A stretch of 64,000 nt of DNA, taken from NCBI GenBank assembly GCA_019022495.1, contig JAFEKR010000005.1, forward strand, positions 1,426,001 through 1,490,000. The letters run 5' to 3'. This DNA is from Epichloe hybrida (Eukaryota; Ascomycota; Sordariomycetes; Hypocreales; Clavicipitaceae). The notes under the pieces were generated by a model. The model was not told where the DNA came from. It ran no database searches and worked only from the letters and a program-made list of their open reading frames with translations. Made by a program: the position numbers and the translations under genes. Position 1 is the first letter of the stretch, and every line of letters starts with the position of its first letter. Of this stretch, positions 14,103 to 24,546 are shown in pieces.

Positions 14103-14388
14103 TGTTAAAATAAAGGTAATATTAATTACACATTATAGCTATAATTACCTAGTAAAAGCTTAGGCTACGCGCAGGCCTTACACGTAACTTATAACCTAGC
14201 CTGTTAATTAGCTAGGAAATATAAGGCTACAAACGCGCGGCCCCCTTTCCCTTCTATTATCGCGGATTCTAGCTTTTGACTTCTCTTTTAACACATATAA
14301 CGTAGCCTAGAATAGATAATCAATGATAATACTATTCTTTGGGCTTACCACCTTATTATATTGAATTCAATACCCTGTGGAACTAACA
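14103..14388 (+). repeat. 3' LTR of copia copy 2
   Basis: 286 bp, begins TGTTAAAATAAAGG and ends GTGGAACTAACA. It aligns along its length with the 308-bp LTRs of copy 1 with many transitions and small deletions. It is directly followed by gag-region sequence of a third copy without the usual leader. Confidence 0.75.
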
Positions 14389-15663
14389 CTTACCTTATAA
14401 TCCTTTATATCTATAATATATTATATAAAATTATATCTATACCTCTCTTATCCCCTTACACTAAAAAGATTTACCTCCCCTTAATTAGTTAGAATATTAA
14501 ATATAGCTAGACTATCTAAGACCTCTAGTTAATTTAGAGTTCCTAATAAGAGTAATAGCTATAATAATACTATAGAAGGTATTAAAACTCGAGATAGTAA
14601 TAAATACCGTAATAAAGGAAAAACCCCTATTTATACTAATCTATACCCTTATATCTCTATAAGACTTTAATAATATATTATAGAGAAACTACTCTAATAA
14701 ATAAGGAGCTTTAAATATAAGAATGTAATAATACCTAAGGAAATTAGTCTTTATATTCTTATGAAAACTAAATAATATAGGGAGTAAGGATTATTTAGAA
14801 AAATATTATTCTCTAAATTTAGTAATAACTTCTATAGATAGTTCAGAGATAAGTTTATAAAAAGAAAAGACCTTTCCTAAAATAGACTTTAAGACTATTT
14901 CCTTTATAATAAAGTATATATAACTATTAGAAAAGGTATAAAGATAGTAAATAATCTTAAAGAGATAGTAACCTAGGAAGAATTTTAATTCTAGACCCTT
15001 AAGGAAATTAAGAAAGCTAGGAAAAAGTATATAAGCTTCTAGAAAAACCTAGAGAATAAAGATTTCTTTTATAATTTACTAAATAATAAGGATATTAGGA
15101 CCTAATAGCCTACCCCTTTACCTTACTTATTAGTATAATTATTATTAAAGGGATTAGTAAGCTAATTTTCTCTTAGAAGGTTAATTACTCTAGAAGTAAA
15201 AGCACTAAAGAATACTATTTATAAGTATTTATAAATAGCTTCCTTACCTATACCTTTACTATAAATAATTTAATAAAACTACCCTAAGAATACTACTAAT
15301 AATACCCCTAAGTAAGAGTATTACTAAAGGAGTTAACTCCTACTACTTAAGGTTAATAATACTTTAGTTAAAGTAGCTTAAAAAGCTATACTTTCTTCTC
15401 CCTAATATAAGGGAAAGGAAGATTAAAAGGAATAATAAACCCTAAGGTCTTTACTTATAAAGCTACTCTCTTACTTTCTAAAGATTATACTACTCTCTTT
15501 ATAAATATAAAGAAAAATACCTAGAGAACCTCTATAGACTTAAAGGGCTTCTCTAAAGTAAATTATAAACCTATTAAAGATATACCTTAAGAAATAACTC
15601 TATAGTACTAATAACTATAATATTCTTAAATTAAAGCTTTAAATATTCTATAGGAAGTATAAG
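14389..15663 (+). mobile_element. Ty1/copia-like gag fragment (copy 3), cut off at the gene island
   Basis: Matches the gag region of copy 1 from about 5268 to 6575. The leader that should separate LTR and gag (about 290 bp in copy 1) is missing, so there is a deletion at 14389. The match stops at 15663, and the very next bases (GATGGCGGGATGGG) have normal fungal composition. Frame is broken by many stops. Not functional. Confidence 0.75.
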
Positions 15664-16557
15664 TTGATGGCGGGATGGGATGACTTGCATAATCCCTTGG
15701 TTGCCTATTATAAGTCCAAGCGAGAGTGTAATTCCCCGTAGTAGTCAAAGTAGCCAAGCGTGAGAGTATCAGACTTTTCAAGTTGGGAGGGGACATTCAT
15801 AATCAAAATGTGCTCATTCACACCGCGCCAAGCTTTGTAAATCGGCTACATCTAGACAGCCGTTAGCCGCTGCCCTCGTCGCGCTGCGGGTCTGTCAAAC
15901 AATGACTCTGTTGGACCTATTTCAGCCATCGGCTAGAGCTTGCCAATAACCTCGTTGTGATAGGCCCTGTTGGGGGTTCCAAGAACCAGCCCCCCGGGAG
16001 CCCTTTGTGAAACCGATGAAGCCTGCAGAATCGAACCGAGGACAATGCCGGTGGGAAGCCGACCAATGACATGGGTCGTCGTTTGGCATGACAAGTTCAT
16101 GCCGTAGCGGGCATGCATACATATCGACGGCAATTCAACTGCCCCGTCACGGCAAGTCCGTACTACTTGAATGCACATGGCTTTGGAAACGATACATTGT
16201 ACTTCATTGTATACATGTAGTAGCCCAGGTGACTTTGCGAGGCCTTGTCGTTTCCAAAGATAGGCACTCCAACCCTGGTCGTCGGCTCGGCTCGGCTCGG
16301 CTGGTGCACAGGCGCAGCCGAGGAGTTCTCATCCGACGGGACATGGTGCCCCGCCCGTCCCGTTCATCCGAGCAGCAATGTGAAACTTGATGGCCATACG
16401 TAATGTAATTCCTCAAGCAAGCTTCGTCATTTCTTTTATATCCCCCCGCCGTTCCCAGCCCGGCTGTCATCATGATTCCCCCGCATTGTATTGGCTCGTG
16501 AGTCAAATTTTTTTTTTTTTTTTTTTCGAGTTTCTCACGACTTGGCACGTCAGCAAG
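15664..16557. other. Intergenic, left edge of gene island and dioxygenase promoter side
   Basis: Normal-composition DNA with no gene I can support. It holds a short CGGCT tetramer repeat at 16283-16302 and a run of about 19 T at 16508-16526, some 30 bp upstream of the dioxygenase start. The open frames here overlap on both strands and resemble nothing I know. Confidence 0.6.
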
Positions 16558-17675
16558 ATGGGCTCCAACACCAACCAGCAAGGCGACAATGTCCTGGGAC
16601 CGGCCTTCACGCAGAATGTCATTGATGCCATGGGTCCCAACACGCCGCCTCGCCTGCGGGAGGTCATGGCGTCTCTGATCAAGCACGTCCACGACTTTGC
16701 GCGCGAGGTGCAGCTCACGACGGACGAGTGGATGGCGGGCGTGCAGTTGATCAACCAGGCGGGCCAGATGAGCGACGACAAGCGCAACGAGGGCCAACTG
16801 CTCTGCGACGTGCTCGGACTCGAGTCGTATGTCATCATCATCGCCGTCACTCTCATGCAAACCAAGACAAGGGACACACTGACAATCGTGCGTGACGCAA
16901 CATAAGCCTCGTCGACGACATAACCTACTCGGCCGCCACCAAGAGCACCAGCGGCCTCACCCCGTCGGCCATCCTCGGCCCTTTCTGGAGACACGACGCC
17001 CCCTGCCGCGCTCCCGGAACCAACATCTCGTCCCGCACGCCGCCCGGCGCCGAGGTCGTGTACATGCACGGCACCGTCACCGACGTGCAGACGGGGGAGC
17101 CGCTGCCCGACGCCACCGTCGACATCTGGCAGGCCTCGACCAACGGCACGTGCCTCCCACGTCCTTGCCCAAGACTTTATATTTTGCTAAAAAAAAAAAA
17201 AAAAACCGACCAGGCCTCTACGAGCAACAAGACCCCGACCAGGAGGAACACAACCTCCGCGGCATCTTCCACACCGACGCGCACGGCAAGTACTCGCTCT
17301 ACTGCCTGAAGCCGACGCCCTATCCCGTCCCCACCGACGGCCCGGCCGGCAAACTGCTCAAGATGATGGACCGCCCCATCCACCGCCCCGCGCACATTCA
17401 CCTCATGGTAAGAAAACGTTTCATGACTGGACAAGAAGAAGACGAAAAGGGGGCAAGGGAAACCCCGGTTCTAATGCCCCGCCCAATAGGTCCAGGCCAA
17501 AGGCCACAAGCCCCTCACCACCCAGATCTTCGACAAGGACTGCAAGTACCTCGCCATCGACTCCGTCTTCGCCGTCAAGGACGAACTGAGAGTCTCGTTT
17601 GCGCCGCGCGAGGGCGACGCCCAGGCTGCGCTGGAGCTCGAGCACAATGTTACGCTGGCGCGGGCGCAGGCTTAG
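16558..17675 (+). CDS. Intradiol ring-cleavage dioxygenase, hydroxyquinol 1,2-dioxygenase type
   Basis: Non-haem Fe(III) enzyme that opens catecholic rings between the two hydroxyls; the hydroxyquinol type turns 1,2,4-trihydroxybenzene into maleylacetate in the cytosol. Four exons: 16558-16826, 16907-17145, 17214-17407, 17490-17675, giving 295 residues, a normal length. The N-terminal dioxygenase domain covers about residues 20-110 (ends VLGLESLVDDI, SAILGPFWR). The C-terminal domain holds all four iron ligands: Tyr172 (GLYEQQDP), Tyr206 (TPYPVP), His230 and His232 (RPAHIHL). Intron 2 (17146-17213) uses a GC donor (GCACGT); no GT donor restores the conserved STNGLYEQ. The stop TAG is the end of the first unit of a 12-bp minisatellite. 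It lies tail to tail with the FAD monooxygenase, which may supply its substrate. The hydroxyquinol rather than catechol preference is inferred from the GLYEQQD context. Confidence 0.9.
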
Positions 17676-17812
17676 GCGCAGGCTTAGGCGCAGGCTTAGG
17701 CGCAGGCTTAGGCGCAGGCTTAGGCGCAGGCTTAGGCGCAGGCTTAGGCGCAGGCTTAGGCGCAGGCTTAGGCGCAGGCTTAGGCGCAGGCTTAGGCGCA
17801 GGCTTAGGCGCA
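17664..17812 (+). repeat. 12-bp minisatellite, 12 full units, starting at the dioxygenase stop codon
   Basis: Twelve perfect copies of GCGCAGGCTTAG (17664-17807) plus five further bases. The first unit encodes the last residues Ala-Gln-Ala and the stop of the dioxygenase; each following unit is in the same frame and has the same stop. The rest of the convergent gap (17813-18162) holds no gene. Confidence 0.95.
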
Positions 17813-18162
17813 TGGGGGCCGAGTCTAGTATGAATATGCATGTGCAAGGCATTGAAATGTCAACTACTCCGTATGCAGCCATTTAAATACGATTCCAAGG
17901 GGTCCGTTTTGGGAAATTCACACATCTCGGGCTGATTGATTCACTGGCGCTAACCCGTATGCATCAACCTTCCATTCAGCGGCACAGTTGACATGCGTCA
18001 AGATATACAGTGTGTCGTCGGGTATTCACGTGCCTCCGCGTCCAATTCCAATGGCCATGCTCGCCAAGCGCGGCCTAACTCGCTCGCTGTGCAAACTTGC
18101 CTAAATGATGCCGTTTCCAAGGCATCAAAAAGAGAAAGAAAAAAAATAACACACGCACACAA

Positions 18163-19683
18163 TCATGCGCCCACCACAACACCGTTGGGCAGCTCAAGAC
18201 CCATCGGCAGCCCATTGATAAACTTGTCCGTGTACGACACGCCCCTTTCCTTGGCGAGGTGCTCTTCAATGTCCTTGTACATGTCGTACGTATTCATCTC
18301 TTCAATAGTCAGAACCTTCTTGGGATCTTCCACCTTGTAGGTTGCCGTCGACTTGTTCACTGAGAAGCCTGCAACAACGCCTTGATTAGCTGGCTCTGTG
18401 TGGATTCTTCTCTTTGCTCGGGACAATAATCTGGAGCGTCAAGTCAGACTCACCGATTCTCTCGTTGATGTTGTACGCAGCCTTGGCAGCAGCGGACTGC
18501 ACCCTCGTTGCTCTTGGCAATCTCACTTGGCTGTACACCTTGAGTGACTGCTTGATATCGCCGCTGAAGTGGTCCCGGTCGAACAGGATTCCCAGCGCCG
18601 CCGCGTCTTCGATGGCCATGCACGCTCCCTGGCTCTGATGCGGCATCATGGGATGGCCCGCGTCGCCGAGCAGGCACGCGTTTCCCCTGGCAAGGTACGG
18701 GTAGGCATCGTGGACCCAGAGCCTCCATGGACGGATCTCCTTGCCGATGGCGAGGTGGCCAAACACCTGCCTGTCCAGCTCGGGGTACGGCCGCAGCAGC
18801 TCCTCGGTCGGCAGGTCGGCGCCCCCCCACGTCTGGCTGGCGTAGTCGCCCTTCTCTCGGGGGAAGAAGCAGTAGTAGGAGAGGAGCTTGCCGTTGTTGC
18901 AGGGAGACAGGACGATCTTGTCCCACTTGCCTTCCTGGCCGCCCCAGTACTCGAGCGCGCTGTTCTGGGAGTAGTCGACGAGTCCCAGCCGGACGGCCTC
19001 TTCGGTCGTGACGTTGGCGTGCAGGCAGGATTGCTCCGAGGGTCGCTTCTGCGGGGAAATGCCAATGGAGCCGCGCACGGCCGAGCCGATGCCGTCTGCT
19101 CCGACGATGAGGTCGTGCTGGACAGTGACGCCATTCTCGAATGTGATTTTTCCAGATTCGGCATCAACCTCTCGGCACTGAAATTTCCGAGAATGAAAAA
19201 GAATGAGCTAAAAACCCAACGACTCTTCCTCTCGAAAAAAGGGAAAAAAAAAAAACTCACCTTGTGGTTTACAATCAACTTGGCCGGCTTCCCCTCCCCT
19301 TGCTCCCCCAGCGCGCTATCCCTCAACATGGCATGCATATACTGCCGATGGAACATGTTGTAGACGTATCCCCACTTCTCCTCATAGTCGGCCAAGTCAT
19401 ACACGCTGACCGGCTCGCCCGTCTTCCAATCCCTGTTGATCAGCTTCTTGAGCACGACGGGGTCGCCCTTTGCCACATCAACCTTCCACTCGTGCAGCCA
19501 TCTCGTGCCGTTGGCGGCGCAGGATACAGAGGCGCCCACTTCGCCTGCAAAGTCTGACTTTTCGTACACGGTAACCGCGTGGCCGCCTCTGCGCAGGGCA
19601 ATGGCCACGGACATGCCGCCGATGCCGCCGCCGATGACGCCAACATTGAGGCTTCGCCAGCCCGGGACGGAGTTGGAGCCCAT
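18163..19683 (-). CDS. FAD-dependent aromatic monooxygenase, salicylate-hydroxylase-like
   Basis: Group A flavoprotein hydroxylase, which uses NAD(P)H and O2 to hydroxylate (often with decarboxylation) phenolic acids. Three exons on the minus strand: 19683-19261, 19177-18454, 18368-18163; 450 residues, a usual length. FAD motifs are all present: Rossmann glycines GGGIGG at about 18-23 with Glu41 after the second strand, GADGIGS at 167-173, and GDAGHPMMPHQSQG at 312-325. Intron 1 (19260-19178) carries a poly-T tract near its donor. No signal peptide or membrane segment seen, so cytosolic. It faces the ring-cleaving dioxygenase; together they would make a two-step route from a hydroxybenzoate to an opened ring. 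A degenerate paralogue lies at 31009-32150. The true substrate (salicylate, 2,4-dihydroxybenzoate, other) cannot be read from the sequence. Confidence 0.88.
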
Positions 19684-20344
19684 TGCGAGGTGAGTTGGAA
19701 CAGATTATTGTCTTTGAAGACTCTCTTCCGAGGATTTGTCCTTTTGCTTGGGGAAGAAAGAAAAAAAGACAACGGGTATTCGATCAAGGGGCGATGACTT
19801 GTAGATGGAGTGACTTGCTTGATGGTCTCCATGTCCCAGGATCCTCCATTATAGCGTCACATGAACCATACTATATAGCCGCAATTTGTATCCAAGTCGT
19901 TGCATCGGTAATGTACTCCCTACGTTCCGATATTTTTCGTTGCCTACCGTCAAGGCAGTCATGCATGTGGTGCATTATCCGCCGTGTCGGATATGTACCA
20001 TGTAGTCGGTACTGCGGATGACGATCATGAACAAGGCGGGGGTCGGGACGGGTTGCTGGGCCGCTTCTACCCGGTTCGGCTCAGACCCGCCACCGTGTTC
20101 CGAGGACAAGCGTTGTATTTGCGATTGCTTCGCGAGCTTCTATTGAACATCGGTAAGCCCCCCCACACACACACTGCGGCAGGGGTACGGACGTACGTCA
20201 TGGCCGCTTGTCCCGCGAAACGTCTTTGATGACCATTCATCAACCAAGTACCGAAGAAGTTGAACGCAAGCAATCCCCATGTCAATCAACCCAACGCCGT
20301 GCCTACTTCGTCCGGCACTCATAATGTGGCGCGACATCATGCCT
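19684..20344. other. Intergenic, upstream of FAD monooxygenase
   Basis: 661 bp between the start of the FAD monooxygenase and the end of the regulator gene, both minus strand. It should contain the monooxygenase promoter and the regulator's 3' end. I see no gene; short open frames on both strands do not resemble known proteins. Confidence 0.6.
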
Positions 20345-22601
20345 TCAGGCCACGAATGGGAAACTGTCCCATTGGGATATATCCAAGCTGTCCAATCCCA
20401 GAAATGCCTCTTGTTGCCCTGCGTCGGCTGGCGTTTGACTCCCAGTCGCCCAATTGCCTCCGTCCTCCATCAGTGTGGGCACAAGGTTGGCCAACATTGG
20501 CGTGAATCGACCCTGGTCTTCGTTGGGTTCTTCCGAACAGGTTTCGTTGGTCTCCGGCAGCGTGAATATTCTGGAGACATATCGACTTCGTCCAGTTGCG
20601 GCTACACTCTGGCGCTGTTTGGCAATGGCGTTTGCCAAGAGTGTCAAGATTTCATAGTAGTGGCCTGCCTGTGGACTCTGCGTAGCCAAGAATTTGAGAA
20701 CATCTCTTGCACCAGTGAATGCTGTCTCGATATGGTATTCAATGGACCGCTTCGCGAATATTTCGAACCCCAGCACGAGCCCTGCTGCGAATACCAGCGC
20801 CCTGGGAAATTTTGTCAGAAATGCGTCAGATGTCTGAATGTCCACAACGCAAGATTGCTTACTTCATGATGCACATGTTTCCGTATAAAAAATCCATCCT
20901 TTTCGCATCAACACATGTCTGAACCAGGTACACTGCGGCGTCCAGACAGGCTGAGGCTAGCTGGGTCTGCGCGAGTCCTCCACTGGCCGGGGGTGCGGTG
21001 AGTGTAGATATGAGAATGGGTCGCGTGACGAGAGTGATGGCGAAATAGTACAAGCATGATACGTGAACGCAACCAATGGCTCCCTTGGTGTGCTTTGCGC
21101 CCGAGTTCGGCACTCCTTTGCCTGCTGACTGGAGGCAGCTCGGGAGATTCTGCTTCCAGGTTTCCATCTCCTTCAAGAGGGATTCGACGACGGACGTGGA
21201 TACTTCTTTCCGGTCGTACATGGTGTCCACTACCCCATTGATAATCGAGACAATCTGGTGTGAAGCGATTAGTCGGGCCAATTCATCCGACTTTTCTGTT
21301 TGAGATAAACCCTCAATGATGGTGTCAACGTCCGAGTTCAGACCTGCTGTAGCGGCGGGACGGCCCAGGATCGAGTTGACCAGCATGTCGACAATGCGAA
21401 GACTGATCCAGACGCGCAGTCTGCAGCTTCGTCAGCATTTGTAGGGCCGGCACGGGCATTATACGCAAGGGCCTAACCTCGGGTTCTCTTTGAAGTCATT
21501 CAGGTCCTGATAAGATTCGCGACTGTGCAACCCAAGAGCTACGGCAGCTCTGGTTGCAATCCCCAAATACATAAAGGCCGCGTTTCTTCGGCACTCCCCC
21601 AAAAGGTAGAACGCCATGAGCACGAACGCTCGCACAACATCAATATCAGGGTCCTCCAACATGCCAGTAAATGCATCAGACTGAGCTTGTTTAAAGTATC
21701 TTTGCCCGATATATTGCGCACTACTCGCAGATTTGCATTGAGCACCAATAGCGATGACCATGCCAAAAGCTGCACGCTTCTGTGGGCTACAGGCTTTTCC
21801 ATTCGGGAGCACCAAGTGTTTCTCAACCTCGGACGAACCAAACACGTCAATGAAGCCTTCAGTCTACGTCTTGGTAAGTGCTTTGCTACACTCGCTCAAT
21901 GTCATAGTTCTTGCGGTGCAAGCCACAACGTCCTTTACTCACCACTGCATGAAAGCACTGCCAATAAACCAGCCTCGTTTCCACATCTAAATCGGCAATT
22001 CGTGGCACGGTGATGTTTCTTGCTGATCGGGGCGACTCTTTCTCGAGCATTGTCTCGCTCTGATCATTATGAGAGAACTGGGAAGGCCCAATCTGATCTG
22101 CCACGATGGAACGAACAAGCTGTAAGAAAGACAACGAAGCCGCTTCTCCGATGTACACTGATGAAAACAGTTTATCTCAGTCAGTATAAACTGGACAGAG
22201 CTATGCTTGAAAACGGAAAACCCACCTCTCTCTCCGCGTGAGTTCAGGAGCATTCTGGGATGCGGGTTGGCAGAGTCTCCTCCTCCAAGGCTCAACCGGG
22301 AATCCGATGATGGAAACGACGATGCTCCGCTTTCCAGTCTCTTCGCTTCCTCGCTTGAGCCACACTCAGCACCCATTCTCGGGTCAGCTAGAAGTGAAGC
22401 CGTGGTTGTGAAAGCATCGGTTGGTGTCTTGCTTCTTGACCCGCGCGGTCGCGGAGTGATGATGCACTGTGAGCCAATACCCCGACGGAGGCAATAAGAG
22501 CAAGGGGCCGTTCCGCTACATTTCTTCTTGGTCTCGCGACAGAAACTGCAGGCTTCAGCTGCGCGGCGTCTCTGGCTGGGAGGGACTCTGGGGCGAGGCA
22601 T
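20345..22601 (-). CDS. Zn2Cys6 transcription factor with fungal-specific domain
   Basis: Nuclear DNA-binding regulator, likely of the adjacent catabolic genes. Five exons on the minus strand: 22601-22226, 22157-21943, 21863-21478, 21420-20863, 20801-20345, giving 663 residues; all four junctions keep frame. The zinc cluster is at residues 18-46 (Cys18, 21, 28, 34, 37, 46; spacing 2-6-5-2-8), followed by a basic linker. The middle (about 140-450) is a fungal-specific transcription factor domain, with the typical RLRVWISLRIVDMLVNSILG segment just after intron 3. Intron 2 placement (21942-21864) is the least certain: it uses donor GTGAGT and the acceptor that directly follows an in-frame TAG. 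The gene sits between the monooxygenase and the dehydrogenase, the usual place for a cluster-specific activator; that role is inferred. Confidence 0.88.
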
Positions 22602-22880
22602 CGTCGCTGCAGCACAGCGCGACGACCCGGGATTGAAGCTGGAAGGCTACTACCTAGTACATACAGTGGGGTGCAACATGTGGAAGGAGAAAGGATGGAG
22701 GGTGTCAGTGGGCGGGGCCAGATTCCGTGAGTCCTTACATAATCAATACATATATGTAATATTGCACATGATGTACAATCACTTCTCGAGATGGGACAGC
22801 ATCAGCGTCGATACATCAGCCTCATTCCGTGCAACGTGGACTGTGAACCGTCACGGACCGTGTTCGAATCTCTACAAGCT

Positions 22881-23997
22881 TCACATCATGTCCTTCTCCA
22901 ACTCGTCCTCGCCAGGAGACCACTTGTCCTGAAGGTCCCTGTCCACCGTCTTCCCAATGACATCCTTCTCCCACCACTCGCCCCAGCTGGTCAAGAAGAT
23001 GCGATCTGGGTCCTCGGGAAAGTCGCTTCTCGAGAGTGCCTCCAGAATGCTGGAGGCGCCCTGCGGTATCGTCTTGGCGTCGGGCGAGTCCACTGGCAAC
23101 TGAAGGCCTGCGCCGCGTCCAAGGCCGGTGTTCGGGACGAGGCCTGGAGAGACAGCGACGACATCGCACTGGCCTTTGAGCTGTCGACGCCACCAGTGTG
23201 CACCGAGGAGTTGGATGAACTTGGTAGATGCATACACGGGAAAGCCATCGGTGCCTGAGCCGCCCCTGATTTTCTCCTCAATCGTGGCTGGGGAGGGAGG
23301 GGTCTTGTCAGTATCTTGAGGCCATGAAGGTGTTTTTTTTTTCTTGTTTTTTTGGTTCATAAGCAACGGATGGGATCGTCGGGCGTACTTGGATCTTGGA
23401 CATTGCGAATGGCGCCTGATGAAACGACTACGATTCGCGAGTGCGAGGCGACCAGTTTCTCGCGCAGCAGGTGAATCAAGTAGTGCTGGGCTGTCATCGA
23501 CTCATCGTTCGTCCTCCCAATATTAGCTCCGTCGCTCACAGCAAAACTCTCGTCAGCGGAGAGGCTTACAAAAGTGATTCACAACGGCGGCCTCGCACCA
23601 CTTGGATCCATGAGGCCCTTTTTCCTCCGCCCCCTTGAACATGCCTGCGTTCAGCAAGAGGTAGTCAATCTTGCCTTGGCCGACACTGTCCAATGCCTGC
23701 TGGGCGAATGTCTTGACGCCCTTCAAGTCGGACAAATCGACGGGCAACACGGTCACGGCGTTGGCGGCCCGATCGTACTGCAGCTCCTCGACGGCATTTT
23801 CGGTCGTCTTTGTGTCTCTGGCGCCGAGGACGACGTTATATGGGGTGGTCCGCTCTAGCAGCTGCTTCAATACCTCGAAACCCTACTCCCGGGTCAGCGT
23901 CGGCAAGATGGTGCCGTATCGGGTGTCGGGGGGGCTTATAACTTACCAGGCCGGAGGAGAGGCCGGTCGCAACGACTGTCTTGGCAAGAGAAGTCAT
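22881..23997 (-). CDS. Short-chain dehydrogenase/reductase
   Basis: NAD(P)-dependent oxidoreductase of the classical SDR fold. Four exons on the minus strand: 23997-23947, 23882-23570, 23490-23389, 23287-22881; 290 residues. Intron 1 falls inside the cofactor loop, which is restored by splicing (TGLSSGLG, 11-18). Further motifs: LLLNAG at 92-97, catalytic Ser145 or Ser146 in VVVSSGAI, and Tyr174/Lys178 in YASTK. The C-terminal part (SPGLVP, then an EALSRSDFPEDPDRIFL segment) resembles the fungal light-dependent-protochlorophyllide-reductase-like SDRs. It starts 549 bp from the reductase upstream and ends 279 bp before the regulator's start. Substrate unknown; oxidation or reduction of a side chain in the aromatic route is a guess. 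Confidence 0.88.
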
Positions 23998-24546
23998 GGT
24001 GTATATGGTTTGCTGAAGAAAGTCTGTTGATGCGATGCAGTTACTCCGTGCAATTCGGACAATTGGGTCAATTGTACGATTAGTCCTTTTGAGTCCACGA
24101 TTTCAACTACGTCACGGCGGGGCACGATTGAGGTGAGTGTGACAATGGACTCATATTCGTAACAGCAGCTGCTCCGTAGACCTATGTAGCTTAGTTAGTC
24201 TAAGCTACACCCCATTGTACATGAGCTGTTGGATGGGCGTCATGGCCAGTGCAGCTTTTTCAAACGCCACAGCTTGTTGACCAAGAGCCTGTTCAAAACA
24301 CATTGGTTTGAGTATCATGGGAATACTTTATTTATTGAGTCATCGGGTATTTCCAGTCATGTCAGGTGTCGACAAAGAAACCAAAGGCGTCGTCGCCCAT
24401 ACACCCACACCCATAGGGTACTAATAAATAGCTAATTGTACAAGTTTTGATTCTCCCATTCTCCCCGTCGAGGAAAAGGGATAGCCCCTCCTCCACCCCC
24501 CCAAAGAACGCCTCGCTTATTCTGCCTTCCCCACGATCTACCACAA
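23998..24546. other. Intergenic between SDR and reductase genes
   Basis: 549 bp upstream of the SDR start and downstream of the reductase stop. No gene, repeat or RNA recognised. Confidence 0.6.

Larger units (their letters stand above)
3838..14388 (+). mobile_element. Ty1/copia-like retrotransposon copy 2, 5'-truncated, split by copy 1
   Basis: Two blocks belong together: 3838-4666 and 11473-14388. The first matches the integrase region of copy 1 (about 7702-8525), and the second continues it exactly where copy 1 was inserted, through reverse transcriptase (about 12250-12700), RNase H (about 13080-13600) and a 3' LTR at 14103-14388. The 5' LTR and gag are missing: the homology starts abruptly near 3838. 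It is more AT-rich than copy 1, as expected for an older, longer-mutated copy. Stops throughout; not functional. Confidence 0.75.

Noticed and set aside
15980..16020. tRNA B-box-like GGTTCGATTC on the minus strand
   Set aside because: No matching A box or cloverleaf can be formed around it.
16204..17069. Long minus-strand open frames opposite the dioxygenase
   Set aside because: Shadows of the GC-rich plus-strand exons; the plus-strand protein has all family motifs.
17599..17886. Open frame with Arg-Arg-Arg-Leu repeats, and a Pro-Ala-Pro-Lys frame on the other strand
   Set aside because: Produced by translating the 12-bp minisatellite off frame; the real gene ends in its first unit.
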